In this document: positions 1 through 9,802 of the stretch, one piece after another
Numbering within the stretch: position 1 is the stretch's first letter
How the letters are laid out: each line of letters starts with the position of its first letter
Assembly (NCBI GenBank): GCA_949751835.1
Contig: CATKHK010000015.1
Coordinates: forward strand, 496,001 to 560,000
Reading direction: 5' to 3'
DNA from: Blepharisma japonicum
Lineage: Eukaryota; Ciliophora; Heterotrichea; Heterotrichida; Blepharismidae
Length of the DNA: 64,000 nt
Translations under genes and position numbers: made by a program
Notes under the pieces: model-generated
What the model was told of the DNA's origin: nothing
What the model saw: only the letters and a program-made list of their open reading frames with translations
Databases searched by the model: none

Positions 1-1
1 A

Positions 2-355
2 TGGAGAAGGATCGTGAAGAGCTACTTCAAAAAGACACTACCATCTACCTTGGACGAAACAGTAGCAGCAGGAGAAAAACTTCAGAAATCATGGGAAAAG
101 TATGGAATGGATGCATATGAGTCAAGACTTGCAGAAGAAGAATACATGCAGGCTAAAGAAAAAGATATCATACTCCACAAATTCTTGAAGAACTTTAGCT
201 ACAAAAAATATGTGAATGGATATTTGGTTCATGCTGGCACTAAGTATGACAATAGAGGACATGATAGATTAAAGACTCATTGGGTTCCTACCACTCCTAA
301 GTTCAGATTAGAAGGCATTGAATTAGACAGCTGGAAAAAGAATAAGGTTCTTTAA
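2..355 (+). CDS. C-terminal end of an unrecognised protein (5' cut by window edge)
   Basis: The frame is open from base 2 to a TAA at 353-355, about 117 residues, with no credible ATG near its left end, so the gene starts before the window. The visible part is hydrophilic and mostly helical, with a charged middle (SRLAEEEYMQAKEKD) and a basic, aromatic-rich tail ending in SWKKNKVL. No signal peptide or membrane span is visible. I do not recognise the family. It converges with the kinesin gene on the other strand, 323 nt away. Coding status is fairly sure from the balanced amino-acid use; function is unknown. Confidence 0.7.
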   Translation, partial: WRRIVKSYFKKTLPSTLDETVAAGEKLQKSWEKYGMDAYESRLAEEEYMQAKEKDIILHKFLKNFSYKKYVNGYLVHAGTKYDNRGHDRLKTHWVPTTPKFRLEGIELDSWKKNKVL

Positions 356-678
356 GATTTATTTGAGAATTATTTGATCAATTAAAAATAATAAGAGGGA
401 TCCAATGCGATTCATAACGATTTATTTAAATTTGCTAAATACCCACAGTTCTTGGAATAAAATATAATTAATTAGATGCTTTAATAAAAAATTACTAATG
501 ACACTATTATAAGAGAAAACATTTTTTAACACAAATAACAGTAATTCTTAAAAAATAATACGATATTTTCTTTTGAAATTTAGATGCAAGCAAGTTAGTC
601 TTGATAAGTTCATGCTTATTTAATTTCTTAAATTAATTCTTATATTGTAGTCTACCTACCAAAATATGTATTAAAATA
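356..678. other. AT-rich intergenic spacer between convergent genes
   Basis: This 323-nt spacer lies between two convergent stop codons. It is AT-rich, has stops in all frames, and shows no repeat or RNA-like structure that I can see. It presumably holds both 3' ends. Confidence 0.6.
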
Positions 679-3600
679 TTAATCATCTGATACCATGAGT
701 TGATGCTTCATCAACAAATTCTCGCTTTCCAGAAGCCTGATCCTAGAAGTTTGTTTTTGTAACTCTTTCTCCTTAATTGCGCTTTCTGAAGTAGTTGCAA
801 GCAAATCATTTTGAAGCTTGCTTATAAGCGAGATTACTTCATCTCCAATGTCAAATTCATTAGTGGACTCCGATACAAATGGAGCTAGTTTTGATACGAT
901 TTCTTTGAATTCTTTGGCTTGGCTTTCAATTGCTGTGACACTGCTTAAAGTTGAGTTCAAGCTTTCTGAGCCACTTTGTTCTTTTGCTTCAATTTCGTGC
1001 TTTAATAAATCATATCTTTTTTGAATTGCATCTAACTTATCTGTTTTTTTCCTTAATTCTTCTCTTAAACTATAGTTTTGCTCTTTCAGTTTATTACTTT
1101 CTTCTTTCATTCTTTCATGAAGTTTGATTTTCTGATTTAAATTGTTATGACCTACAAGTTTTGCCAGCTCTTTAGACAAGTTTGCAACCTCAGCCTTTAA
1201 TCTTTCATTATCTTTAAGTAAAGACTCCAGCTGAGATTGATAGCTTTCATTTTCCTCAGTCAAAATGATTTCTCTTTTCTGTAGATTTTTTAAATCATAT
1301 ATCATATTTTCTTTATTTTGAAGTGATAACTTCAGCTCTTCGTTGAGTCTTTTGTTTTTATCATGGACTTGATCTATTTTATTTCTCAAATCTTCAAGTT
1401 CTTCTTTTATTTCTGCTGAATGATTAAAAGATAAGCTTTCAATTTCTTTGTTTAATGCTGATATTTGTCCAAATTGTTCAAGAATAGTCTTTTTAGCTTC
1501 AGCTAAGGAGGTTTTGATTTGAATATTTTCAGAGCTGAGGTTTTCAAGCTGAACTCTTGTGCTTTTCAATTCTTCTTCATAATAATTCTTCGCTTTCATA
1601 AAATCTTTTTCAATTGAAGAAAAATCTTGCTTCATATCTTGATACTGAGCATTTTCTTTCTTTAGATCTTCTATTTCTTGATTCTGTTTTGACATTTCCA
1701 AACTAAGGCTTTCAAGCTTTGCTTTAGAGCTGTTTAGCTCTTCTTCATATGATAGCTTTACTTTCATAAAATCGCTTTCCCTGATCCCAAACTCCTGTTT
1801 CATATTTTTATATTCTGCGTTTTCTCTCTTTAATTCCATTATTTCTTGATTCTGTTTTTCTATTTCACAGCTAAGGCCTTCAACCTTTGTTTTTGCGCTG
1901 CTCAATTCTGCTTCATATGAATTTTTTACTTTCAAAAATTCTTCCTCTATTAAAGCAAACTCTTGTTTCATTTCTTTATACTGCGCATTTTCCTTCTCCA
2001 ACCCTTGAATTTCTTTATTCTGTTTTGCTATCTCATCATTTAAGTTTTCAAGCTTAGTTCTGGTGCTATCCAGCTCTTCTTCATACCAATCTAACGAGTT
2101 TTTTGCTTTCAAAAGATCTTCTTCAATGACAGCAAACTGCAATTCCATATCTTTGAACTGAGAGTTCTCTTTCTTCAATTCTTGGATTTCTTGGTTTTGT
2201 TTTGATATCTTGGTTTCTAAGTCTCTAATATTATCTTCTTTATTTGCAATTTCATCATTTAATACTCCTATTTCAAATATAAATTTCTGGTAAATTTTAT
2301 CTTGTGCAATTTTGTCTTCTTTTTTATCAGAAATTTTATTGTCTTTTTGGGAGACTCCAAAAGGTTTAGCATTTTCTTCGAAATTGCTTATAAGTGTGAT
2401 ATTAAATTGATCAGCTTCAAAATCAGCTAGCATTGTTTCGTTTTCTTTTGGATTCATAGCTAAATCTTTTTCAGCTTGAACATTCAGGTAATAAGCAAAG
2501 CTTTGGGACAGATCCTCAATTTTTGGGGTGGCATCTTGGAGTGATTGGGCTCCTTTTCCCTTCAAACTTGCATATTGGTTTAATAGAACTCGAAGCTGTT
2601 CTCGTTCAATTGCACTTTTCTTGAGACAGAGCTGGAGTTTTTCTGAGAATTCTTGGTTTTCTCTCAGTCTTTTTCTGAGTGAGCTGGAATCTTCTTTGAT
2701 TTCTTGATCTAAAGCTCTGATATGATCTTTCAAAGCTTGATTTTCTACAAAAAGCTTTGATGCGATATGGTGATTTTCATTTTCTCTTTTTAGTATTGCT
2801 ATCTCTTCTTTCAGTTCTTGAATCTCTGCACTTTCATCTCTTTTTTCTTCTTTTTGTAGCCTTTGGATTGTGTCTTGTCTGAATTTTATGATCATTTTAT
2901 CAGACTCAATTTTATTCTCATATTTTTCAATAGTGCTCATTAATTCTTTGATATAAGATTCTCTTTTTCCAATCTCATTTTGTAATGCAGACTCGCTTTG
3001 CAGCCTGATTTTCATATTTTGTTCAAGCAAGGATTCAAACTCTTTGACTCTATCATTAAGAACCATTAATGAATAGTCAGAGCATATATCAGAAGAGCTA
3101 CACCTGGAACATTCTTTTGAGTTAATCTTTGCTTCTTTTAGCTTTAGCTGCAATTTTTTAATTTCTTCTCTAAGCTCTGTTATAGTTCCTAAAGTGTCAA
3201 CATTTGCAATGGCTGAGTTCTTGACCATTTTGGCTCTTTCAGCAAATCTCAGGGTAGAAAGTGTTTCTCCATATGCAGCTGAGGAAGAACTTACATTGGC
3301 AATGATGCAAGTCTTTGAGTTTCCACCTAAAGAATCCTTTAGTAAAAAGGTAAGCTTTGAGTCTCTATAATGGACATGTCTATTTTTCCCTTCTGAAATG
3401 TCGACAAGAGAGTTAATTACATTTCCTAAGACTGATAAAGATTTGTTTATCATTCCTGCTTCTTTTAGTCTTTCTCCCATAGCTTCAGTAGATTTTTGTC
3501 TTTCAGATCCAGCTAGATCAATTAAATGAAAAAGACTTGACCTTAAATTCCAGACATTATCTTGTTTTTCCTTACTTTCAATCGCCAGTGTAAAAACTGA

Positions 3601-4251
3601 ATGAGACCTTGAGCTTTCTTTATTCATTGAAGTAGCCCCAACATGCCGATTTCTAATCCCTTTATATAGCAATTCTAAAGTTTCTTCATAATTAGCTACT
3701 GTTTCTTGCTGCAAATTGTCTACATAAACCCCTTTTTTAACATCCTCTCTCACCTGCAAGTTCTTTTGGTCTGATAACAAGTCGTTAATCTGCTCATTAT
3801 AAATTTCTAAAAATGAGCATTTTATTAAGAACTCCAGCCCGCTGCATCTTTTTATTTCCTTTTTAACTGAGCTGAAAATAAATTCTATAGATCTTGGCAA
3901 TAGCCCTCTTTGGGTAGATTCAATATCATTGACATCTAATGTGGATGGGCCAAGGATGGTAAATGTTTTTCCTGCACCAGTTTGCCCATATGCAAAGATA
4001 GTGCCATTGTAGCCTGCAAGACAGCTTGAGGCTATTGGCATTCCGATTACCTCAAATATTTCTTCTTGTGTAATATCTTCATCACCAACAAAATCATATA
4101 TAAAAGGCTTTGGAGTTGGCTTTGAATCTAGTGTGATTTTATTTGAAGAAACGTCGACTTCTAGACATCGGTTGCCTGAGAAGTCTTCTCTTTCCTTTGT
4201 GTTTTGTGGACGAACTCTGACAGCTACTTTCACGTTGTCATTTTCGGGCAT
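679..4251 (-). CDS. Kinesin-12 (KIF15-like) motor with long coiled-coil tail
   Basis: The protein has 1190 residues. An N-terminal motor domain (about 7-345) has the P-loop GQTGAGKT at 89-96, switch I NKESSRSHS around 210-218 and switch II LIDLAGSE at 243-250. The stretches KCSFLEIYNEQINDLL, VREDVKKGVYV and RDSKLTFLLKDSLGGNSKT closely match the KIF15/kinesin-12 group. Such motors are plus-end directed and act in spindle or parallel microtubule bundles; the role here is inferred. Beyond about residue 350 the chain is almost entirely coiled coil, including four tandem 56-residue units. The ATG at 4249-4251 lies directly before the motor's first beta strand, so the start is firm. No introns or in-frame TGA. 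It diverges from the uroporphyrinogen synthase-like gene with 529 nt between. Confidence 0.95.
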   Translation of the reverse strand: MPENDNVKVAVRVRPQNTKEREDFSGNRCLEVDVSSNKITLDSKPTPKPFIYDFVGDEDITQEEIFEVIGMPIASSCLAGYNGTIFAYGQTGAGKTFTILGPSTLDVNDIESTQRGLLPRSIEFIFSSVKKEIKRCSGLEFLIKCSFLEIYNEQINDLLSDQKNLQVREDVKKGVYVDNLQQETVANYEETLELLYKGIRNRHVGATSMNKESSRSHSVFTLAIESKEKQDNVWNLRSSLFHLIDLAGSERQKSTEAMGERLKEAGMINKSLSVLGNVINSLVDISEGKNRHVHYRDSKLTFLLKDSLGGNSKTCIIANVSSSSAAYGETLSTLRFAERAKMVKNSAIANVDTLGTITELREEIKKLQLKLKEAKINSKECSRCSSSDICSDYSLMVLNDRVKEFESLLEQNMKIRLQSESALQNEIGKRESYIKELMSTIEKYENKIESDKMIIKFRQDTIQRLQKEEKRDESAEIQELKEEIAILKRENENHHIASKLFVENQALKDHIRALDQEIKEDSSSLRKRLRENQEFSEKLQLCLKKSAIEREQLRVLLNQYASLKGKGAQSLQDATPKIEDLSQSFAYYLNVQAEKDLAMNPKENETMLADFEADQFNITLISNFEENAKPFGVSQKDNKISDKKEDKIAQDKIYQKFIFEIGVLNDEIANKEDNIRDLETKISKQNQEIQELKKENSQFKDMELQFAVIEEDLLKAKNSLDWYEEELDSTRTKLENLNDEIAKQNKEIQGLEKENAQYKEMKQEFALIEEEFLKVKNSYEAELSSAKTKVEGLSCEIEKQNQEIMELKRENAEYKNMKQEFGIRESDFMKVKLSYEEELNSSKAKLESLSLEMSKQNQEIEDLKKENAQYQDMKQDFSSIEKDFMKAKNYYEEELKSTRVQLENLSSENIQIKTSLAEAKKTILEQFGQISALNKEIESLSFNHSAEIKEELEDLRNKIDQVHDKNKRLNEELKLSLQNKENMIYDLKNLQKREIILTEENESYQSQLESLLKDNERLKAEVANLSKELAKLVGHNNLNQKIKLHERMKEESNKLKEQNYSLREELRKKTDKLDAIQKRYDLLKHEIEAKEQSGSESLNSTLSSVTAIESQAKEFKEIVSKLAPFVSESTNEFDIGDEVISLISKLQNDLLATTSESAIKEKELQKQTSRIRLLESENLLMKHQLMVSDD
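1528..2209 (-). repeat. Four tandem 56-residue coiled-coil units inside the kinesin tail
   Basis: Each unit begins with a variant of SKQNQEIxELKKENAQYxxM, continues through KQEFxxIExxFxKxKNSYEEEL and ends in SxxKLExLSxE. The first copy is 59 residues and the next three are 56 residues each (eight heptads, 168 nt). Copies differ at many positions, so the expansion is not brand new. Limits were placed by eye and are good to a few codons. Confidence 0.85.
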
Positions 4252-4780
4252 TTTAAATATAAATGTTAGATATTTAACGACATTTATTTTTGAATTTTGA
4301 ACTTTTGGAGGCTTAATGCCAAACTATAGAAAATAGAAATGAATGGTATGAAATATGAAAATTATGAGTGAAATGTGCTTTTCATATTTCAATTAAAGAG
4401 TTATTATGAGAAATAATGAGAAAGTTACTCAATCGAAATTAATCTAAATTGAACTGTTGCTGCTAATATTTGCAATAGAATTGAGGACTTAAAGTTAGAA
4501 TATATATACTCTTAAAGTTTAATTTTCCTTTGATAAAATTTATTTTTTGAAATTTCGAAGAGATTCAGGCTGACAATGCTCAACTATATATTTAAATCTA
4601 TTGCTAGGTTTATTGATAAAAACTCAATAAATTAATATAATTTTAAAGGAATTCTCATTATCTCTCGCTATAAAGCTATAATTTTTAAATTCTATATCAT
4701 TAACGATACCTTATTTATTTTCATTTATTATCTATAAGCTTCAACGCAGTTTACGCAAATAATTATATTACCTTTAGCCT
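4252..4780. other. Intergenic region between divergent kinesin and hemD-like genes
   Basis: This 529-nt AT-rich region must contain both upstream regions. The longest ATG-started frame I find, even reading TGA as Trp, is about 25 codons near 4337-4420 and is not convincing. No clear motif seen. Confidence 0.5.
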
Positions 4781-5530
4781 ATGAACGTTAGCCCTATCGT
4801 ATTTTTTAGTAACCCATATATACCTGATGAAATTTCTTCATCATTAAGGGAAATAGGACTTCAAGTATTATGCGTTCCAGTTCTAGAAACTAACTATGAA
4901 AAGCATGAAGGAAACATCAAAAAAGCTTTTGAAAATCTCCAAAAAGTAAGAGCGATTATATTTCCAAGTCATCGATCAGTATTGGCTCTTGGAAGAATTG
5001 GTATCAACGTGCGACACTTGAAATGATACGCTCTCAGAGAAAGCACTGCAAACGTTTGCTTCGATATTTTGTCAAAAATCCCAGAAGTTACCATTAAAAA
5101 AGGTACTTCGGAGCTGGTAGAAGTTTTGAAAACTGACCCAGATCTTAAAGAAGGTCAAGTAATATTTTTAAACGGTTACAGACAAAAAAATTCCTACATT
5201 AGACAGTTAAAAGAATGCGGAATTAACATCAGAAATGTTTGCTGCTTTTCTACATCATCTATATATAAAGCAGACATTTTAAAATCGCTAAAAGGAATCA
5301 CACCAGTAGGCTGCGTATTTTTTAATATTTCTGGCATACGAATTGTATTTAATACATTAAAAAACAGTGAATGATCATGAAAAGATAAGAGAATTTTTTC
5401 AACGGGAGAAGCGATTGCAAAGATACTTAAAGAAAAAAAGGAAATCAAAAGATGCGATGGCATAGCCCAAGACTCGAATTTAGAAGGCGTAAAAGAGATG
5501 CTACAAAAATTTTTCCAATGTAAAAGCTAA
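4781..5530 (+). CDS. Uroporphyrinogen-III synthase-like protein (HemD/UROS)
   Basis: One 249-residue frame reaches TAA at 5528-5530 once three in-frame TGA codons (at 5024 and two near 5372-5380) are read as Trp. The fold signature is visible twice, as expected for the two-domain HemD fold: an N-terminal VFFSNP strand with VPVLET, IIFPSHRSVLAL (the conserved Ser after the strand), then GQVIFLNGYRQKNSYIRQLKECGINI, which resembles the family's release-strand plus L..G..V pattern, and VFFNISGIR before the last helix. The enzyme closes hydroxymethylbilane to uroporphyrinogen III in haem synthesis. UROS is poorly conserved, so the call rests on pattern rather than on catalytic residues. Confidence 0.65.
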
Positions 5531-5583
5531 GGTAGTGTTTATAATATAAATAAAATTTTAGATTTCTATAGTAAATAAATAAA

Positions 5584-6021
5584 ATGAATGAACCCAAAAA
5601 CTTTCCTTCTTGCATAGTAAAAAAGGACCATTCCAGCGTTTCTAATTTAGAATCCTTTGGAAGATTGCATAGCCCAGTCTTGAGAAAGCACAGTACTAGT
5701 AAATCAAGCAAAAATTTTAGATCAGTGCATGCTAAAAAACTTTCAGTTCCAATAATAAGTACATTCCAAATTAATGATGACAAATTATCATTAAAAATTG
5801 ACACACACGTTCTCAAGACTCCTCCAAATATAGATCTCAAAAAATCTTCATCGTTGAAAGAAGGCATCAGAACGAGAGTTACCCCAAAATTTCATTTTAA
5901 TTTACAGACTGGTAAATGCTTTGAGTTTCCATCTGTTGAAAACAGAATTGAAGCTGCAAAAAATGCAGCTGGTGGAAAAAATCAAGAAAAAAATTATCAT
6001 GTGCAACACTCTAATAAGTAA
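5584..6021 (+). CDS. Small basic hypothetical protein, paralogue of next gene
   Basis: A 145-residue frame from ATG 5584 to TAA. It is rich in Ser, Lys and His, has no membrane span, and looks largely disordered. I do not recognise it. Near the N-terminus it has KKDHSSVSNLESF, which resembles PKNDHSVSNISLM in the gene that follows 69 nt downstream; both then continue with basic Ser/Lys-rich sequence. This suggests an old tandem duplication. The gene starts 53 nt after the hemD-like stop, so the three may be closely spaced transcription units in one direction. Confidence 0.6.
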   Translation: MNEPKNFPSCIVKKDHSSVSNLESFGRLHSPVLRKHSTSKSSKNFRSVHAKKLSVPIISTFQINDDKLSLKIDTHVLKTPPNIDLKKSSSLKEGIRTRVTPKFHFNLQTGKCFEFPSVENRIEAAKNAAGGKNQEKNYHVQHSNK

Positions 6022-6090
6022 AAATAACGAATAATCTTCATATGGAAAATATTTTATATCAAAAACGATTTATTCAATTTTCGCATAAAT

Positions 6091-6687
6091 ATGAAATCTA
6101 ACATTACACAAATTGCATCTATTTATGGGCCAGTTGTCAAAAAACAAAAACACAAACTTACTCACAACACAAGTATTAGTCATGTCCCAAAAAACGACCA
6201 CTCCGTTTCGAACATAAGTTTAATGCACAAGAGACCAATCATAATAAAAAAGGATAAATCTCTAAAAATGATCTCAGCTATAAAGAGAAGAGATTCAAAT
6301 TTAAACCTAAGAAGAGATTCGAAATCTGTAGAGCCTTTGCCAATAATAAAGTCAATAACTCCTATTCCTTCATCCCCAAAAAAGCAACTAAAACTTTTAT
6401 CTGTTGATAGTTCATTAGATGAAGAGTTCAAAAGACTTGACAATCTTATGATAAGGAACCAGTCTGCAAGAAACGACTTATTATCAATTCAAAAACGCAT
6501 TTTAAGCCTCGGGGTCAATAATTTAATCAAAAATCGAAGGTTCATGAGTATTGGCGATGCATCTGAAAATGTCAGCTTTGAACAAATAGACGAATCTTTG
6601 AAAGATCTTTGCGTTTTAAAAGCTAAACAATTAGAACATAAAAGTTCAGCTCAAAAATTAAAACTACCTCCTTTAAGTTTGCTATAG
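6091..6687 (+). CDS. Basic hypothetical protein, paralogue of preceding gene
   Basis: A 198-residue frame with ATG at 6091. The N-terminal half is basic and Ser-rich, with two near-identical KRRDSNLNLRRDS-type segments around residues 66-80 that look like phosphorylation sites (RRDS twice). The C-terminal half (about 110-175) is likely helical: LDEEFKRLDNLMIRNQ, LLSIQKRIL, FEQIDESLKDLCVLKAKQLEHK. The DHSVSN motif is shared with the upstream gene. No known family recognised and no membrane segment. Confidence 0.65.
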   Translation: MKSNITQIASIYGPVVKKQKHKLTHNTSISHVPKNDHSVSNISLMHKRPIIIKKDKSLKMISAIKRRDSNLNLRRDSKSVEPLPIIKSITPIPSSPKKQLKLLSVDSSLDEEFKRLDNLMIRNQSARNDLLSIQKRILSLGVNNLIKNRRFMSIGDASENVSFEQIDESLKDLCVLKAKQLEHKSSAQKLKLPPLSLL

Positions 6688-7575
6688 ATATTTAGGTTCG
6701 ATTATAAAAACCTCATTTGCTATTTTCTTATTTGATAATTTAATGTGGTTTAGGTAAATCAAGTAGCTTCTCTCGCTTTAATTTTCTTGTTTGCATTTCA
6801 TTATTGATTATTAGGACCTGTCATAATTATATATTATATATCCGAAGAATATTTTATTCTTTCTTGTAAGAAGAGGAAACTATAATCTAATCTATCTTAA
6901 AATTCTAATTCAGAAAATATAGCATTAATAAAAATTAACTCAGAAACTCTATCTAATATATTGAAATAAAGTCTTAATCTGTAAAGATGGCAACTTAATT
7001 GATAAATAGCATGCTCTTAACTCTCACATATTATATGAAAAAGTATTGGAAAAAATTATTTTTGGGAAATTACCCTATAATAGCAAACGAATATTTAGTT
7101 CCGTATAAAAAGTTCTTTTATAGAATATTTTGAGGAATAAAATGAAATCTCTGGCCTTCATTTAATTCAAATAAATTGTATCTTAAAGCATAAATTACAA
7201 ATAAAATTTAACTTCATGACAGTATAATAAATTAAAATATCTGCATGCAAACAGCATTATCAGTTTTACAATTATTATCTCTATATACCTGAATGAATAT
7301 AGTATGAAATTAGGCTATTAATGCTTCTTCTTTATGAAACTTTTAAATTCAAAAAAATTGAAGATAATGAATTTTTATGGTATTAATCTTATTAAAATAC
7401 TGAGCTGAAAATCCAAGAGATGAAAAAATAAATTGTCTTAATTTGTAATACACTAGAAGCATATTCATTATATATTTAATTTTTTCAGTATATTATAGAG
7501 AATTAAAAGTCTATCTATAATAGCTGATTCTGAATAAGCGAAATACCAACTTTGCCATTTTCTAATAGTAAAAAC
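6688..7575. other. Long AT-rich intergenic stretch with one doubtful small frame
   Basis: About 890 nt without a convincing gene. Reading TGA as Trp, a 52-codon frame opens at ATG 7035 and closes at TAA 7193 (starts MKKYWKKLFLGNYPIIANEY and contains two TGA). It has no codon or composition contrast with its surroundings and may be chance. The rest has frequent stops and no repeat that I can see. Confidence 0.4.
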
Positions 7576-8502
7576 ATGAAAGTTAGCTTATCATCAGGCT
7601 ATGAAATGCCTCTTCTTGCTTTTGGAACGTTTAAAATTGAACAAAATGAATCAGATCAAGCTATTCTTTCTGCTATTCAAACTGGATATCGCCATTTCGA
7701 TTGTGCTTCATTTTACTTAAATGAAGAGCATATTGGTGAGAGTATTGCTAATGCAATAAATTCAGGAGCAGCGACCCGAGAAGAGCTATTCATAGCAACA
7801 AAAGCTTGGCCAACTCAGTATCGCGATATTAGATCAGCCTGCATTAATTCGTTGAGGAGACTAAAATTAGAATATCTAGATCTCTACATTCTCCATTGGC
7901 CTCTTGCAGTTAAATCAAATCTTGAAGACCCACCAGTGTTCACTCCTTCAGCTGAGAATTATAAAATTTTTGATAAATATCCATTACATTTAGCATGAAA
8001 GCAAATGGAAGAGTTAGTGAAAGAAGGCTTAGTTAGAAGCATTGGAGTAAGCAACTGAACTGTTGGGCTTTTAAACGATTTACTTAGCTACGCAACTATT
8101 CCACCAGTCTGCAATCAATTCGAAACTCATGCATATTATCAAAGAAAAGCGCTTATTGAATTTTGCAATTTGAATAATGTAATACCAATGGGATATAATG
8201 TAATTTTAAAGCCTCCAAATACTCCATATTATCACTATAACGAAACCGCCCTCGAGGATCCAGCTGTTATTCAAATAGCTGAAAAAATGCAAAAAACACC
8301 AGCCCAGATTTTAATTAAATGGAATTTGCAAAGAAGGTGTGGCTGTGTGGTTAAATCTGTTACTCCTTCAAGAATCCAAGAGAATTGGCAAAGCCAATTT
8401 TTCGATTTAGCTGAAGAAGACATGAATACAATTAATTCATTTACCAAGCATGGAGTATTTTTAGATCCAGGTAAAATGTTTGGCATTGCACTGAATGATT
8501 AA
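7576..8502 (+). CDS. Aldo/keto reductase
   Basis: The 308-residue frame runs to TAA 8500-8502 with two TGA codons as Trp. It starts at ATG 7576, giving MKVSLSSGYEMPLLAFGTFK, the usual first hairpin and strand of this (alpha/beta)8 barrel family. The catalytic tetrad is complete: Asp42 and Tyr47 in DCASFYLNE, Lys76 in ATKAWP and His107 in LHWP. The family patch IGVSNW follows, with its W encoded by TGA, and IKWNLQRRCGCVVKSVTPSRIQEN matches the C-terminal NADPH-binding segment (K-S-x-x-P-x-R-I-x-E-N). It is a cytosolic NADPH-dependent oxidoreductase; substrate cannot be read from the sequence. The usual A-Y-S-P-L-G motif is altered to MGYNVIL. Confidence 0.95.
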
Positions 8503-9160
8503 CTAATCATAAAAACAGTTTCATCTTTAACTTGCGCTTATTTTTATTTTAAATTTTAGTGGTTTGCTTGGTAGAATTTAATATTGTAATGCATTATAAT
8601 AAATGCAGTACCTGGATTGTTCTGATGCTTACAAAACATTGAATTTATACATGAACTTCTAAAATTCCTCCCACTTTAATAAAAGTCAGATAAATTGGAG
8701 CATACTTTTAATAGCAAGTAATAGATTTTAAATTAATAGCTTTGATATGATGCAATAATCCATAAATATTTTTTCTGCTTTTAATTTTATCACATTAACC
8801 TTTTTACATAAGTTTATATTACTGCAGTATAAGCAACATATTTTTAAAAAATACTACCATATCATAATTATTTGCATTTTCATTTTCTGTTAAATTAATA
8901 GGTCGTTCTGATAATTTAATCAATATAATATCTTCACAATATTTAAAATTACGCAAGTATTTATTAAAATCAAATTTTCAAATTGATAGGTAATTTATAT
9001 AGCAAGCTTACTAAGTCCTAGCTTAAGCTTATTTCTGCAAAAATGTAATTTTACCATGCTGAATTCTTAATAAAATTGCTGTAAAAAACATAAAGCGGTT
9101 TCAGAAAATAGCTTTTAAAAATGAACTGGATAATTACTCAAATTAATAAAATATAAAATA
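8503..9160. other. AT-rich intergenic stretch, no gene seen
   Basis: About 660 nt between two genes on the same strand. Stops are frequent in all frames and only very short frames exist (for example 18 codons near 8607). I see no repeat, RNA fold or motif worth naming. Confidence 0.5.
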
Positions 9161-9451
9161 ATGGGTTGTGCACACCACAAAATGAAAATTCAAATTATCC
9201 AAAGTGTTTCTTTCCAAGAGGCACCGAAGCGAGTTCCTACAACTATTTCTAAACTTATATTATCGAAGGATAGGAAAGGATCTTTATTCACAATAAGTGA
9301 AGCATCATCAAACCTTGAGGACACCAGAAGATTGAGCAAGCTCTTTAGCAATGGAACTGTCAGACGTGCTCTTGCTGACTCCAGAAGAATGAGCTTGCTG
9401 AGCTCAGATGGAACATTAAATCAAAGTTTCAAGTCTGAAGTCGAGTGCTAA
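9161..9451 (+). CDS. Small MGC-start protein, possibly acylated and membrane-anchored
   Basis: A 96-residue frame. The N-terminus MGCAHHK fits an N-myristoylated glycine followed by a palmitoylatable cysteine, an arrangement used to anchor small signalling proteins. The C-terminal half carries an internal repeat: RRLSKLFSNGTVRRALADS then RRMSLLSSDGTLNQSF, each with R-R-x-S, a PKA-like phosphorylation pattern. No other domain is recognised. It is isolated, with over 300 nt of spacer on each side. Coding is likely from the composition and the repeat; the lipid anchor is inference. Confidence 0.6.
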   Translation: MGCAHHKMKIQIIQSVSFQEAPKRVPTTISKLILSKDRKGSLFTISEASSNLEDTRRLSKLFSNGTVRRALADSRRMSLLSSDGTLNQSFKSEVEC

Positions 9452-9802
9452 AATTTTGCTTATGCTGTTTATATGCTGATATGTAATTAAATAATATATT
9501 CGCATTCCTTTAATTGAATCGAGTTAAATTGAAATTATAAAATATAAAAGAAATCAAGGCTACCAGCACTGAAAATTCTCCCTTAAAAAAATAGAATTAA
9601 AACTTTTGGAAACTGTTGAGTAATTCTTATAAAGCAATTACATATGATTTAGACCAAACTAGGAAATATTGTCTTTTTTTTATGTATGAAAAGATATTGC
9701 CCATTTTATTTGCCTATTTATTCTGGAACTTTGAAAAAATATTAGAAAACTATATTTTCAATCTGATTCTTTGATATAATTAAATTATAAACCAATTTTA
9801 CC
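9452..9802. other. Intergenic spacer between convergent genes
   Basis: This 351-nt AT-rich stretch lies between the stop of the MGC-start gene and the stop of the GRP94 gene. No frame or repeat of note. Confidence 0.5.

Noticed and set aside
4781-5530. Three separate short genes in place of one HemD-like gene
   Set aside because: All pieces lie in one frame separated only by TGA, and together give the normal two-domain length.
7035-7193. 52-codon frame with two TGA in the 6.7-7.5 kb spacer
   Set aside because: Length is within what chance allows when only TAA/TAG stop, and composition equals that of the flanks.
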